Assembly (NCBI RefSeq): GCF_029360805.1
Contig: NZ_JARKNC010000003.1
Location: 124,001-188,000, forward strand
Direction: 5' to 3'
DNA length: 64,000 nucleotides
Origin: Daejeonella sp. JGW-45
Lineage (GTDB): Bacteria > Bacteroidota > Bacteroidia > Sphingobacteriales > Sphingobacteriaceae
Shown here: piece after piece, positions 8,077-16,070 of the stretch
Layout: every line of letters begins with the position of its first letter
How positions within the stretch are numbered: position 1 is the stretch's first letter
Translations under genes and position numbers: made by a program
Notes under the pieces: model-generated
The model's input: the letters and a program-made list of their open reading frames with translations, nothing else
What the model was told of the DNA's origin: nothing
Database searches by the model: none

Positions 8077-8607
8077 ATGAAAATCGACTCTTCACGCTTC
8101 ATCGTCTTAACGATATTAATTACGCTGGCAGCTTTAACCCGTGCCCTGCCCCTTGTAATCGACCACACTTGGAATTTCACAGCAGTGGGAGCCCTGGCAA
8201 TTTTTGCAGGAGCTCAGTTCAATGACAAACGCCTTGCTTTCATCATGCCCCTTGCAGCGATGGCCCTGGCAGATCTTCTGTTTCTCAGGAATGGTTTTAG
8301 CCTACTTGTATATAGTGGATTTATAGCTATGGTCGCTTGTGGGTTCCTAATCAGAAATAAAGTAAACACTACCAATGTTGTATTAGCTTCATTCATAAGT
8401 GCCGCAGTCTTTTACCTGATCACGAACTTTTCGTTTTTTTACCCGGTTTCATTATATCCGCGTGACCTTTCCGGTATAATAGCATCTTATACCGCGGCGC
8501 TTCCATTTTTCAGGAATATGCTGTTAGGTAATTTGGTATATTCAGCAGTTCTGTTCGGAGCTTTTTATCTTTTATCAAAACGTTATCCTTCGCTTGCAAG
8601 AGCTTAA
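8077..8607 (+). CDS. DUF6580 integral membrane protein
   Basis: A 176-residue membrane protein with about five hydrophobic segments (for example FIVLTILITLAALTRALPL, then AVGALAIFAGAQF, LVYSGFIAMVACGFLI and VVLASFISAAVFYLI). It fits DUF6580, a putative transport family with an S-component-like topology; the NFTAVGALAIFAGA motif and the NFSFFYP segment near residue 121 are typical. In Bacteroidota such genes are often found near cobalamin uptake genes, and here a riboswitch-controlled BtuB-like receptor lies one gene away. A role in cofactor or metal uptake is inference only. It ends at a strong hairpin terminator. Confidence 0.75.
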   Translation: MKIDSSRFIVLTILITLAALTRALPLVIDHTWNFTAVGALAIFAGAQFNDKRLAFIMPLAAMALADLLFLRNGFSLLVYSGFIAMVACGFLIRNKVNTTNVVLASFISAAVFYLITNFSFFYPVSLYPRDLSGIIASYTAALPFFRNMLLGNLVYSAVLFGAFYLLSKRYPSLARA

Positions 8608-8625
8608 CGGTATACAATATTTATT

Positions 8626-8659
8626 AACCCGCTCTACATGTATAGCAGCGGGTTTTTTT
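8626..8659 (+). terminator. Intrinsic terminator after the DUF6580 gene
   Basis: AACCCGCT at 8626-8633 pairs with AGCGGGTT at 8647-8654, followed by a T-run to 8658. It ends where the convergent Sir2 gene ends. Confidence 0.8.
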
Positions 8660-9347
8660 ATGCTTCAGAATCCAGTAGCCGTTGGACCAATTTAGGTACT
8701 CCGGTGGATGCACACTCTATTATTTCTTCAATGTCTTGTCGTGCTGGCCTGGAATTGACATCAACTAAGAACTTTAAAGCATTTCCTGGTGCAAGGTCCA
8801 CCAACCCGGCGGCCGGATAAACCTGCAATGAAGTACCTATAACAATAAGAATTTCCGCTTTGCAGCAAATCTGAGCCGCAATTTCGATCATTGGTACCGC
8901 TTCTCCAAACCAAACAACGTGAGGCCTCAGTTGCGAACCCAGTTCGCACAATTCCCCCATCCTTAATTCCCAACCTTCAATGTCATAAGTAAGCTCAGGC
9001 TTCTTGTCAGATTGCGATTTGGTGATGATACCATGAAGATGGACCACATCCGACGATCCTGCCCTTTCGTGCAAATCATCGATATTCTGCGTGATCACAG
9101 ACACATCGAATTTTGCCTCCAGTTTCACCAATGCCTGGTGTGCCGCATTAGGCGAGGCTTCCAGCACAGCCTTCCGCCTTTCATTATAAAATTGCTGGAC
9201 AAGTTCCGGGTCTCGCTTCCAGGCCTCAGGCGTAGCCACGTCATATACACTGTATCCCTCCCAAAGTCCCCCTGCATCTCTGAAAGTTTTTAAACCACTT
9301 TCGGCAGAGATTCCTGCACCCGTTAATACTACAATTTTCTTGCGCAT
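8658..9347 (-). CDS. cobB: NAD-dependent protein deacylase, Sir2 family (zinc-less)
   Basis: A 229-residue sirtuin that removes acyl groups from lysines using NAD+. The NAD site is clear: TGAGISAESGLKTFRDAGGL near residues 9-27, TQNIDDLHERAG near 87, and the catalytic His105 in VVHLHG. Y54 and R57 (FYNERR) match the Tyr/Arg pair that favours succinyl- and malonyl-lysine in class III sirtuins. The four zinc Cys normally found after HLHG are absent; only one Cys (GELCELG) remains in the region up to RPHVVWFGEAVP. I believe this is shared with other Bacteroidota sirtuins. Its transcript start lies between two hairpins; it may be monocistronic. Confidence 0.93.
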   Translation of the reverse strand: MRKKIVVLTGAGISAESGLKTFRDAGGLWEGYSVYDVATPEAWKRDPELVQQFYNERRKAVLEASPNAAHQALVKLEAKFDVSVITQNIDDLHERAGSSDVVHLHGIITKSQSDKKPELTYDIEGWELRMGELCELGSQLRPHVVWFGEAVPMIEIAAQICCKAEILIVIGTSLQVYPAAGLVDLAPGNALKFLVDVNSRPARQDIEEIIECASTGVPKLVQRLLDSEA

Positions 9348-9365
9348 ATATAAATTTGAACAAAT

Positions 9366-9402
9366 AAAAATAGCGATGGAATTTAGTCCATCGCTATTTT
9401 TA
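9366..9402 (-). terminator. Hairpin terminator downstream of the btuB-like gene
   Basis: TAGCGATGGA (9371-9380) pairs with TCCATCGCTA (9387-9396), flanked by A-runs on one side and T-runs on the other, so it could work in both directions. On the minus strand it follows the TonB receptor gene and precedes the Sir2 gene. Confidence 0.7.
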
Positions 9403-9413
9403 TTTAAATGATT

Positions 9414-9500
9414 CTGGGGGAATGGGAAATAGAGAATAATGAAATTCCTATTACAGCGTTTGTGTTCTATTTCCTATTTCCCACTTCCTATTTCCCAGAA
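9414..9500. repeat. Inverted heptamer array (TATTTCC / GGGAAAT)
   Basis: The right arm holds four exact 7-bp units from 9468 to 9495: TATTTCC, TATTTCC, CACTTCC, TATTTCC. The left arm (9417-9437) holds GGGGAAT, GGGAAAT, AGAGAAT, the inverse word at the same period. The arms could pair as an imperfect stem. The array lies 14 bases beyond the stop of the btuB-like gene. The same word recurs after sucC at 39411. Confidence 0.8.
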
Positions 9501-9513
9501 AAATCAGAAAGAT

Positions 9514-11412
9514 CTAATTAAAATCAATTTTAAAACCAGCATTGAAGTTTAATCCTTTGGTGGTGTAGCCGCTGAAGTCAATGTAGTTCTCATCAAGGAG
9601 GTTCTTAATATCTGCGAATAGTGTAAGCCTTCCGACCGGTTTGTACTGAGCATAAAGATCCACCATATTATAGGAGGCCATATCGGCATCTACGGTTAAA
9701 AAGGTCGAATTATCAAAGTAGCGGTCTTTTCTGTCACCGGTGTATTTATAGATCACGTTGAAACTAAATTGCTCGGTCATCTTAAAACCTGCATTTAACC
9801 CAAAAGAATCCTTAGGTCGCCTGAAGAGATTAAATGTTTTGCTCGCGGGCGTTGTTACTTCTCCATCAACATGGGCGTAAAACGCATTCAGATCAATTAC
9901 AGAAGAGGGTTTAAAACCTAATTCCACTTCAAAGCCATTGTCCTTTTGATTGTTCTGATTGATATATCCAAATACACCCGGAGTAACCTGACCAAAATCA
10001 ATCACGTTATCAATATCACGCTTGAAATAAGAGAAAGCCAGATTCAATTTATCCGTAAAGTTGAAGTCAAGGCCAGCTTCGTATGTAACTGAAGTTTCTG
10101 GTTCGAGATTCAGGTTGCCATACTCGGAAAACAGCTGATACAAAGACGGAACTCTATAAGCTGATGAAACATTTACAAATAACTTATAGCGGTCTGCAAT
10201 CAGGTAAGATGGGTTTAATGTGTACGTAAAATTATTGCCGTACTGACTGTGATCATTTACCCGGCCACCAAGCTCAGCCTGGAACCCACTGTTCGACCTG
10301 ACAAATAGTGACGTAAAAAGACTTTTGATGTTATTATCAGCAAATAACGGTGAACTAAAGGAATTGTGCTGATCAGTTTTTGACAAGCGGTAACTTACCC
10401 CGCTGGCAAGATCCAGGAAACTATTGAATGCATAGTTCAAATTAGTTTCAAAATGATTGATCCGGCCTCCGTTGTTAGTGACTGATCCATTATTATCATA
10501 GTAATTACGAACATTATTGTGACTGAGATTGAAATTAATAAGACCCTTCTGAAGTGACAATTTACCCCCCAGGCCGGCTAAGAAAGCTGTCTTATTGTAT
10601 GTATAGTTCTTAGCATCGGTAAATGCTCCCCTATCAAGATCTGACTGGTTGTTGTTTCCCTGAAAGTTCCCCCTTAAGCTAAATTTTTCACTAAGCTGTT
10701 GTCCAATATTCAGCGATATTGATTTCTGATGAAAGCTATCCTTATCAAAATCGGACTCTCCTTTCCCGGGCGCAGCAGTCGAAAAACTCTTCGAGTCAAG
10801 GTTTGAACCGTTAATAGAAACCGATGTACTTCCGATCTGCCCGTTTAAACCTAATACTTGTTTGTAGGTATCATAGCTTCCGCCGGTAGCGAGAAGACTG
10901 GCACCCAGCTTTCCTGACCCTTTCTTAGTAATGATGTTAATTACGCCGGCAACGGCATCTGAGCCATAAAGGGTTGAATTTCCTCCTTTTAATATTTCGA
11001 CCCGCTCAATCTGGTCAACCGGAATTGCAGAAATGTTGTATTCCCCGGTAATTTCCGAAGCATCATTGACTGGAATTCCGTCGATAAGGATAAGGGTATT
11101 AGCTGCGGTTCCGCCACGCAGAAAAACCGATTTAACATCACCGGGATTGTTGCCATTTCCACCAATGGTGATACCGGCAACATTATTTAAAACCTCGGGA
11201 AGGGTTCGCCCCTGACTTTTGGAAAGTGTTTCTGCAGTGATAACCCTGGCCACTTTACCGATTTCAGAAATTTTCTTCGGCGAGCGGCTCGCAGTGACTA
11301 CTACTTCGTTAAGATTTTCAGGTGTTCTTTCCTGCGAGAATGAATTGCTGTTAAGCAATACGGATTGTACAAGCCCCAGGCCTGCAACAACATAAAACTT
11401 TGTTTTTTTCAT
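9514..11412 (-). CDS. btuB: BtuB-like TonB-dependent outer-membrane receptor
   Basis: A 632-residue outer-membrane receptor, presumably for cobalamin or cobinamide. It has a signal peptide (FYVVAGLGLVQSVLLNSNSF), a TonB box-like NEVVVTASR near residue 37, a plug domain with LPEVLNNVAGITIGGNG, SVFLRGGTAANTLILIDGIP and LYGSDAVAGVINIITKKG, then a long beta-barrel ending in an aromatic-alternating strand (GLNFNAGFKIDFN). The length is close to that of BtuB. The ATG at 11412 is preferred over an upstream frame start, because the signal peptide begins there. The cobalamin riboswitch directly upstream is the strongest reason to assign vitamin B12 as substrate. Expression should fall when adenosylcobalamin is plentiful. 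Confidence 0.92.
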   Translation of the reverse strand: MKKTKFYVVAGLGLVQSVLLNSNSFSQERTPENLNEVVVTASRSPKKISEIGKVARVITAETLSKSQGRTLPEVLNNVAGITIGGNGNNPGDVKSVFLRGGTAANTLILIDGIPVNDASEITGEYNISAIPVDQIERVEILKGGNSTLYGSDAVAGVINIITKKGSGKLGASLLATGGSYDTYKQVLGLNGQIGSTSVSINGSNLDSKSFSTAAPGKGESDFDKDSFHQKSISLNIGQQLSEKFSLRGNFQGNNNQSDLDRGAFTDAKNYTYNKTAFLAGLGGKLSLQKGLINFNLSHNNVRNYYDNNGSVTNNGGRINHFETNLNYAFNSFLDLASGVSYRLSKTDQHNSFSSPLFADNNIKSLFTSLFVRSNSGFQAELGGRVNDHSQYGNNFTYTLNPSYLIADRYKLFVNVSSAYRVPSLYQLFSEYGNLNLEPETSVTYEAGLDFNFTDKLNLAFSYFKRDIDNVIDFGQVTPGVFGYINQNNQKDNGFEVELGFKPSSVIDLNAFYAHVDGEVTTPASKTFNLFRRPKDSFGLNAGFKMTEQFSFNVIYKYTGDRKDRYFDNSTFLTVDADMASYNMVDLYAQYKPVGRLTLFADIKNLLDENYIDFSGYTTKGLNFNAGFKIDFN

Positions 11413-11525
11413 TTTGTTGTGAGTTTGTTTATCCCACAGCAAACAGATAATGAAGGAATACAGAAATGGCCCTGCCGTACGTCAGCACCATTCAAGCTTC
11501 AATCCCCGAAAGCTATGAATTGTTA

Positions 11526-11703
11526 TGCGCAAGGCAGGTCTTCTGACTTACTCCCGGTTTACCCGGCCTTCCCATCCGCCTTGGGCGAACAGTGACCATT
11601 AGATTGGATAACCGTTGTGGAGAACACAGCAGCGGGACTGTCCGGGATTCTAACCCGGTTCCCTTTTAATCCCGATCGTGAAATCGGGAACCTAAAGCGG
11701 TGC
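11526..11703 (-). promoter_or_regulatory. Cobalamin riboswitch
   Basis: On the minus strand, in order: the P1-side TGCACCGCTTTAGGTTCCC, a hairpin CCCGATTTCACGATCGGG, the B12-box-like AAAAGGGAACCGGGTTAGAA then TCCCGGACAGTCCCGCTGCT, a P7-P10 region, and the terminal AGTCAGAAGACCTGCCTTGC. This order and wording match the adenosylcobalamin aptamer. It sits about 110 bases before the btuB-like start codon. In known cases ligand binding lowers expression of the downstream gene; a separate expression-platform hairpin was not resolved. Confidence 0.93.
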
Positions 11704-11851
11704 AAATATATACAAGAATTATTAATTTTAGATCTTTGATGCGAGAAAACGAGAAACTAAAAACGGCAAAACAGGTCTTCCGAACCTCACATCTCGCCTC
11801 CAGAAACAAACTTATTTCCGTATTACACGTTCATGGTGTAACTATATATAT

Positions 11852-13000
11852 ATGAAAGAATTGCCGCTAACCGTTAGACGTTCTATTGAACTACTTGGAA
11901 TTTGCCTCTTAGGCGCTCTGCTCGTGCATGGCAAGGGTATTGTTATGCCGGTATTAGTGGCTTTCTTCATCAGCATAATGCTGCTGCCGGTCTACCGGTT
12001 TCTGATGAAAAAGAAGTTCCCCGAGGTCCTTGCCATTTTACTTCCCATACTGCTGATGGTGATATTTATCGGCCTTATTATTTGGTTTTTCTCTTCACAG
12101 ATCGGCCGCCTTGCTGCCGACTTTCCCTCAATCCAAAAGAACGTCTCCACTCATTTAACTGCCCTGAGTGACTGGATCAATAGAAAGACAGATTTTAGCA
12201 CCCAGGAACAGGTTAAGTTTTTAAAAGATCAGAGCAATAAGATACTCGCTAACGCGGGGACAATGGCTAGCGGAGCAGCTGTCTCCTTAAGCTCTGTATT
12301 TATATTCTTAGGTTTAATGCCAATTTACATATACCTCTTTCTTTTCTATAAGAATCTTCTATTGCGTTTTGTGTTTATCTGGTTTGAACCCAGCCAGCAT
12401 AAAAAGGTCGAGGAAGTGATGAAAGAAACTGAAGTGATCATTAAAAGTTACCTGATTGGGCTTGTTATTCAAATATCCTATATAACAGTTCTGCTGGGTG
12501 GTCTATTGCTCTTGTTCGGCATAAAGCATGCCCTGTTGATCGGTGTCATTTTCGCTCTGCTTAATCTTATACCTTATGTCGGTGCGCTTTTCGGGAACCT
12601 GATCGGTGTACTTTTAACGTTGACATCTTCACAGGAACTTGGGCCGATTTTCATTGTCTTAGGGGTTATAGCTTTTGTTCAGTTTCTTGATAATAATATA
12701 TTAATGCCGAGGATCGTAGGCTCAAAAGTTCGCATCAATGCGTTTGCCGCTATCCTGGGCGTTTTCATAGGCGGAAGCATTTCAGGTGTCCCGGGAATGT
12801 TCCTCGCTCTTCCAATGATCGCCGTCTTAAAGATCATATTTGACAGAGCAGACATGTTTAAACAGTGGGGCGTATTGTTAGGTGACGAAAGGCCTGAAAA
12901 GAGCCCTATCACATTCCCTAAGCTCCGGAAGAAAAGTGAGAAAGTAACTGAGGAGATTCAGCGTGAAGACAATATTAAGCCAGTAAAGGCGAAGAAATGA
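11852..13000 (+). CDS. AI-2E family transporter (TqsA/PerM-like)
   Basis: A 382-residue inner-membrane protein with seven to eight hydrophobic segments in the AI-2E/PerM pattern: IVMPVLVAFFISIMLLPVYR near the N-terminus, a central soluble stretch (about residues 85-140), then LIGLVIQISYITVLLGGLLL, IGVIFALLNLIPYVGALFG and FLDNNILMPRIVGSKVRIN. The NLIPYVG and ILMPRIVG motifs are diagnostic. Members export autoinducer-2 or act as Na+/H+ antiporters; the substrate is not known here. The charged C-terminal tail of about 50 residues is cytoplasmic. It stands alone and converges on the PAP2 gene through a palindromic repeat. Confidence 0.9.
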   Translation: MKELPLTVRRSIELLGICLLGALLVHGKGIVMPVLVAFFISIMLLPVYRFLMKKKFPEVLAILLPILLMVIFIGLIIWFFSSQIGRLAADFPSIQKNVSTHLTALSDWINRKTDFSTQEQVKFLKDQSNKILANAGTMASGAAVSLSSVFIFLGLMPIYIYLFLFYKNLLLRFVFIWFEPSQHKKVEEVMKETEVIIKSYLIGLVIQISYITVLLGGLLLLFGIKHALLIGVIFALLNLIPYVGALFGNLIGVLLTLTSSQELGPIFIVLGVIAFVQFLDNNILMPRIVGSKVRINAFAAILGVFIGGSISGVPGMFLALPMIAVLKIIFDRADMFKQWGVLLGDERPEKSPITFPKLRKKSEKVTEEIQREDNIKPVKAKK

Positions 13001-13007
13001 TTGCAAT

Positions 13008-13070
13008 GATTCGCTCGCAATGACACGAGTCGAACAATATCGATTAACATTATCATTACGAGCGAAGCAA
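13008..13070. repeat. REP-like palindrome between convergent genes
   Basis: TTCGCTCGCAATGA (13010-13023) and TCATTACGAGCGAA (13053-13066) are inverted copies with 13 of 14 matches. The pair fills the space between the AI-2E stop at 13000 and the PAP2 stop at 13071. It could act as a bidirectional terminator. The word resembles palindromes dispersed in many bacterial genomes; only this copy was seen in the window. Confidence 0.65.
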
Positions 13071-13874
13071 CTAATTCAAACGGTAAACCAACGTAGCCCC
13101 TTTATAATCGGGATTGACCGAGGGGCTTAAGCTAAAATTACTTTCGCTGCCTTTTTTATGAAGTTGTGGAACCAGAATTCCAACGCCGGCCCCAAGAGCA
13201 TAGCCCAGCAAATTATCACTTAGAAAATGCTGACCGGCCTTTAGACGTAAATATCCAACCGCTGCCGGCACTAATGCGGCGCCAGCCCAGACGTAGGGTT
13301 TTGCCCGCGAATCGGGATTAAAGTCCTGAAACACCTTTGCCAGAAAAAACGTGGCCGTGGCAGTTGCAGCAGTATGACCGGCATAAAAGGAACGTTGTGA
13401 ATCTTTATCCATCCGTTTATCTATAGGCGCAGCTGTTCCATACACAAAGGGTCTGCTCCTGTCGATTCCGCCTGCACTCAAACTAAACATGGCTCCTGTT
13501 ATCGCCATTGATTCTGTAAAAAGTACAAGGATCTGCCCGGCTTTCTTGCTTTCATTTTTATTTAAAAGCATAACAACAGGTGCAGCAAAAGATGCATAGA
13601 AAGGTATATAGCTATCCTTATCGGCCCGCTCCGAGAAATCGCCGGCACTGAACCGGTCGAATCCGTTAACATCACCGGATGACTTGGCAGCAAGTTCTGC
13701 ACTGGTTAAGCTTTTCTTGTTTTTGATCATTTTTAATCCAAGGGCTCCCAGCCCGAGGCTCCCGAGGATTATTGGACCATCCGCTTTTAAAGAGGTTTTG
13801 TAAGGTGAATCATTTTGCGCGAATGCCGAAAATGACATAATACATGAGAGGAAAGTAATTATTATAGATTTCAT
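13071..13874 (-). CDS. PAP2-family phosphatase
   Basis: A 267-residue protein with a signal peptide (IITFLSCIMSFSAFA) and the phosphatidic acid phosphatase type 2/haloperoxidase motifs: RSRPF near residue 130, SFYAGHTA with the catalytic His, and LRLKAGQHFLSDNLLG with the second His and Asp. Substrates in this family include undecaprenyl pyrophosphate, lipid phosphates and LPS phosphates; which applies is not clear. The location should be periplasmic or membrane-associated. Its ATG overlaps the stop of the upstream TIGR02757 gene (ATGA), so the two are co-translated. Confidence 0.86.
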   Translation of the reverse strand: MKSIIITFLSCIMSFSAFAQNDSPYKTSLKADGPIILGSLGLGALGLKMIKNKKSLTSAELAAKSSGDVNGFDRFSAGDFSERADKDSYIPFYASFAAPVVMLLNKNESKKAGQILVLFTESMAITGAMFSLSAGGIDRSRPFVYGTAAPIDKRMDKDSQRSFYAGHTAATATATFFLAKVFQDFNPDSRAKPYVWAGAALVPAAVGYLRLKAGQHFLSDNLLGYALGAGVGILVPQLHKKGSESNFSLSPSVNPDYKGATLVYRLN

Positions 13875-14773
13875 ATTAGTGATCTTTGGAACTGTTCTTC
13901 AATTCCCAAGCCAAATAATGCGAAATCATATTTTACAGGATCTGCCGGGTCAAACCGGCGAAGATTTTCGGTGAGTTGCATGGCGGTTTGCCAGTCGACC
14001 TGTTTACGGGTGATAAGTTTTAATTTCCTGGCCACACGTTCTACGTGAAGATCGGTAGGACATATCAGGTCAGAAGGCTTGATAGACTTCCAGATACCAA
14101 AATCCACGCCTCTGCCATCGTTCCTCACCATCCATCTTAAAAACATATTTAACCGCTTGCACGTTGATTTCTGTTGCGGGGATGATACATGCTTTATCGT
14201 CCTTCGCGGAAAATCAGGGAGAGAAAAGAAATAGCCTCTGAAATAATTTAAAGAATCTTCCACCGCATGTGATCTTAGCTCGCCTGCAAAACACGGTGAA
14301 GATGCACTGCTATTCATATTATTACCGGATGCCGCCAGATCCAGGTACTCATCACGGTACACTGGCTGTTTTTCAATTCTGGCAACAGGCAGAAATGCTG
14401 ATTCAAGAGAATCGTATATTTTGTAATGCTGTTTAAAAAACTCAACAAAATATAAGGCGTCCGTATCATTAAAAGTACGATGCTTAAACCCTGAAAAACG
14501 TTTCAGGTCCGTGTCCTGGTGATTGGTGATAAAATCATAAGGAGCACCATCCATCAGGCGAATAAGCTCGTTGCATTTATTAATAATTGTCTTCCTCTGT
14601 CCCCAGGCAAGCATAGCCGACCAAAAGCCCATTATCTCTATATCCTGTTTACTGGTAAACTTGTGCGGGATACAAATTGGATCAAGCTCGATAAATCCTG
14701 GCTGGTTATATAGATCGGCTTTCTGATCTAAAAAGTCCTTAAGATCCGGGAAGCTTAAACCTATACTTTGCAT
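13871..14773 (-). CDS. TIGR02757 family protein (DUF2400)
   Basis: A 300-residue cytoplasmic protein matching the TIGR02757/DUF2400 family of unknown function, common in Bacteroidota. Typical features are the N-terminal DLKDFLDQKADLYNQPGFIE, the PHKFTSKQDIEIMGFWSAML segment, WGQRKTII, FKHRTFNDTD, the RLNMFLRWMVRNDGRGVDFG segment and the closing FDPADPVKYDFALFGLG. The RWMVR and DGVDFG-like pattern with a helix-hairpin-helix feel has led to suggestions of nucleic acid binding, which I cannot confirm. Four-base overlap with the PAP2 gene. Confidence 0.85.
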   Translation of the reverse strand: MQSIGLSFPDLKDFLDQKADLYNQPGFIELDPICIPHKFTSKQDIEIMGFWSAMLAWGQRKTIINKCNELIRLMDGAPYDFITNHQDTDLKRFSGFKHRTFNDTDALYFVEFFKQHYKIYDSLESAFLPVARIEKQPVYRDEYLDLAASGNNMNSSASSPCFAGELRSHAVEDSLNYFRGYFFSLPDFPRRTIKHVSSPQQKSTCKRLNMFLRWMVRNDGRGVDFGIWKSIKPSDLICPTDLHVERVARKLKLITRKQVDWQTAMQLTENLRRFDPADPVKYDFALFGLGIEEQFQRSLI

Positions 14774-14789
14774 ATTTTATTATAAGTGA

Positions 14790-15929
14790 TTATCCCAGAG
14801 CTTGTTTAAGGTCATCCAAAAGATCTTCAATGTCTTCTACACCAACACTCAATCGAAGCAGATTATCTGTGACCCCAACCTTTTCCCTCTCTGCCTTTGG
14901 AATGGATCCGTGGGTCATAGACACCGGGTGATTTATAAGCGACTCGACTCCTCCGAGCGATTCAGCTAAGGAAAAAACCCTGAACGATCCCGCTACACGA
15001 TATGTTTCGTCCAGATCAGCGCCCTTAAGCGTGATAGAGATCATTCCCCCGAAATCACGCATTTGCTTCCGGGCTATGTCATGATTCGGGTGGTCTTCAA
15101 AACCAGGCCAGTATATTTTATCTACTTTGGGATGATTCTTCAGAAAATTGGCTATTTGTTTTCCATTCTCACAATGTGCTTTCATCCTCAGGTGCAGTGT
15201 TTTTAATCCGCGTAAAACAAGGAAACTATCCATTGGCCCCGGTGTAGCTCCACAGGCATTATAAATAAACCACAATCGCTTATAAAGCTCATCATCATTT
15301 AGCATTAATGCCCCCATCACGACATCAGAATGCCCGCCCAGATATTTAGTAACGGAATGCATAACGATATCAGCACCAAGGTCCATAGGATTCTGGAGAT
15401 ATGGGGACGCAAAAGTATTATCAACTGCCAACAGGACATTATTTGCTTTTGTAATCTTTGCCACCGCGGCAATATCTACTATTTGCATGGTAGGATTGGT
15501 GGGAGTTTCTATCCAGACCAGTTTTGTCTTCTCGTTGATGTATTGCCCGACATTATCAGCATTGGTCATATCTATGAAATGAAACTTAATCCCATAGTTT
15601 GAAAAGACCTTAGTGAAGATCCGGTATGATCCGCCATAAAGATCATTACCCGTTACAACTTCATCGCCCGGGCTGAGCAATTTTAAAACTGCATCGGTTG
15701 CTCCCATCCCGCTTGAAAAAGCAAGTCCGTGCCTGGCGTTCTCCAAAGCTGCCAGACACGACTCCAAAGCCTTCCGCGTTGGATTCGTTCCACGCGAGTA
15801 TTCAAACCCCTTGTTATCGCCAGGTGTTTTTTGCCAATAAGTTGAAGTCTGATATATTGGAGTCATGATGGCTCCAGTCGATGGGTCAGGTTCCTGACCG
15901 GCATGAATTGCTTTGGTTCCGAATTTCAT
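14790..15929 (-). CDS. Cystathionine gamma-synthase/lyase-like PLP enzyme
   Basis: A 379-residue PLP enzyme of the Cys/Met metabolism family. Motifs: KFGTKAIHAGQEPDPSTGAI at the N-terminus, YSRGTNPTRKALESCLAALE, SGMGATDAVLKLLSPGDEVV, the cofactor Lys in MHSVTKYLGGHSDVVMG, and SLGGVESLINHPVSMTH near the C-terminus. It either makes cystathionine from activated homoserine and cysteine (MetB) or cleaves it to cysteine (gamma-lyase); sequence reading alone does not decide. No SAM riboswitch was recognised upstream. The gene follows 16 bases before TIGR02757 on the same strand and may be co-transcribed with it. Confidence 0.92.
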   Translation of the reverse strand: MKFGTKAIHAGQEPDPSTGAIMTPIYQTSTYWQKTPGDNKGFEYSRGTNPTRKALESCLAALENARHGLAFSSGMGATDAVLKLLSPGDEVVTGNDLYGGSYRIFTKVFSNYGIKFHFIDMTNADNVGQYINEKTKLVWIETPTNPTMQIVDIAAVAKITKANNVLLAVDNTFASPYLQNPMDLGADIVMHSVTKYLGGHSDVVMGALMLNDDELYKRLWFIYNACGATPGPMDSFLVLRGLKTLHLRMKAHCENGKQIANFLKNHPKVDKIYWPGFEDHPNHDIARKQMRDFGGMISITLKGADLDETYRVAGSFRVFSLAESLGGVESLINHPVSMTHGSIPKAEREKVGVTDNLLRLSVGVEDIEDLLDDLKQALG

Positions 15930-16070
15930 AGTATTTTATCTATGGACCCGATTGCATAGACAGGCCCTGAATTATAATTTCACGAGCTCAAAAATACGAA
16001 TACCCGTTCAAAGGATTGTACTTATGGTGTAAGTTTATCGCCCGCTATCCCGCTGCCTGATATTTTTCGC

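Noticed and set aside
7986-8225. A 79-codon open frame overlapping the DUF6580 start
   Set aside because: It lies in another frame of the real gene and has no coding features.
8658-9347. Cobalamin role for the Sir2 gene because of the name cobB and the nearby riboswitch
   Set aside because: The protein is a clear sirtuin; the name is historical, and the riboswitch controls the neighbouring receptor with a terminator between them.
11365-11595. A 76-codon open frame over the btuB leader
   Set aside because: It is antisense to the cobalamin riboswitch and the signal peptide region; the RNA element explains the sequence.
15930-16070. SAM riboswitch upstream of the cystathionine gamma-synthase-like gene
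   Set aside because: The leader is short, and none of the conserved SAM-I or SAM-II core sequences could be found.
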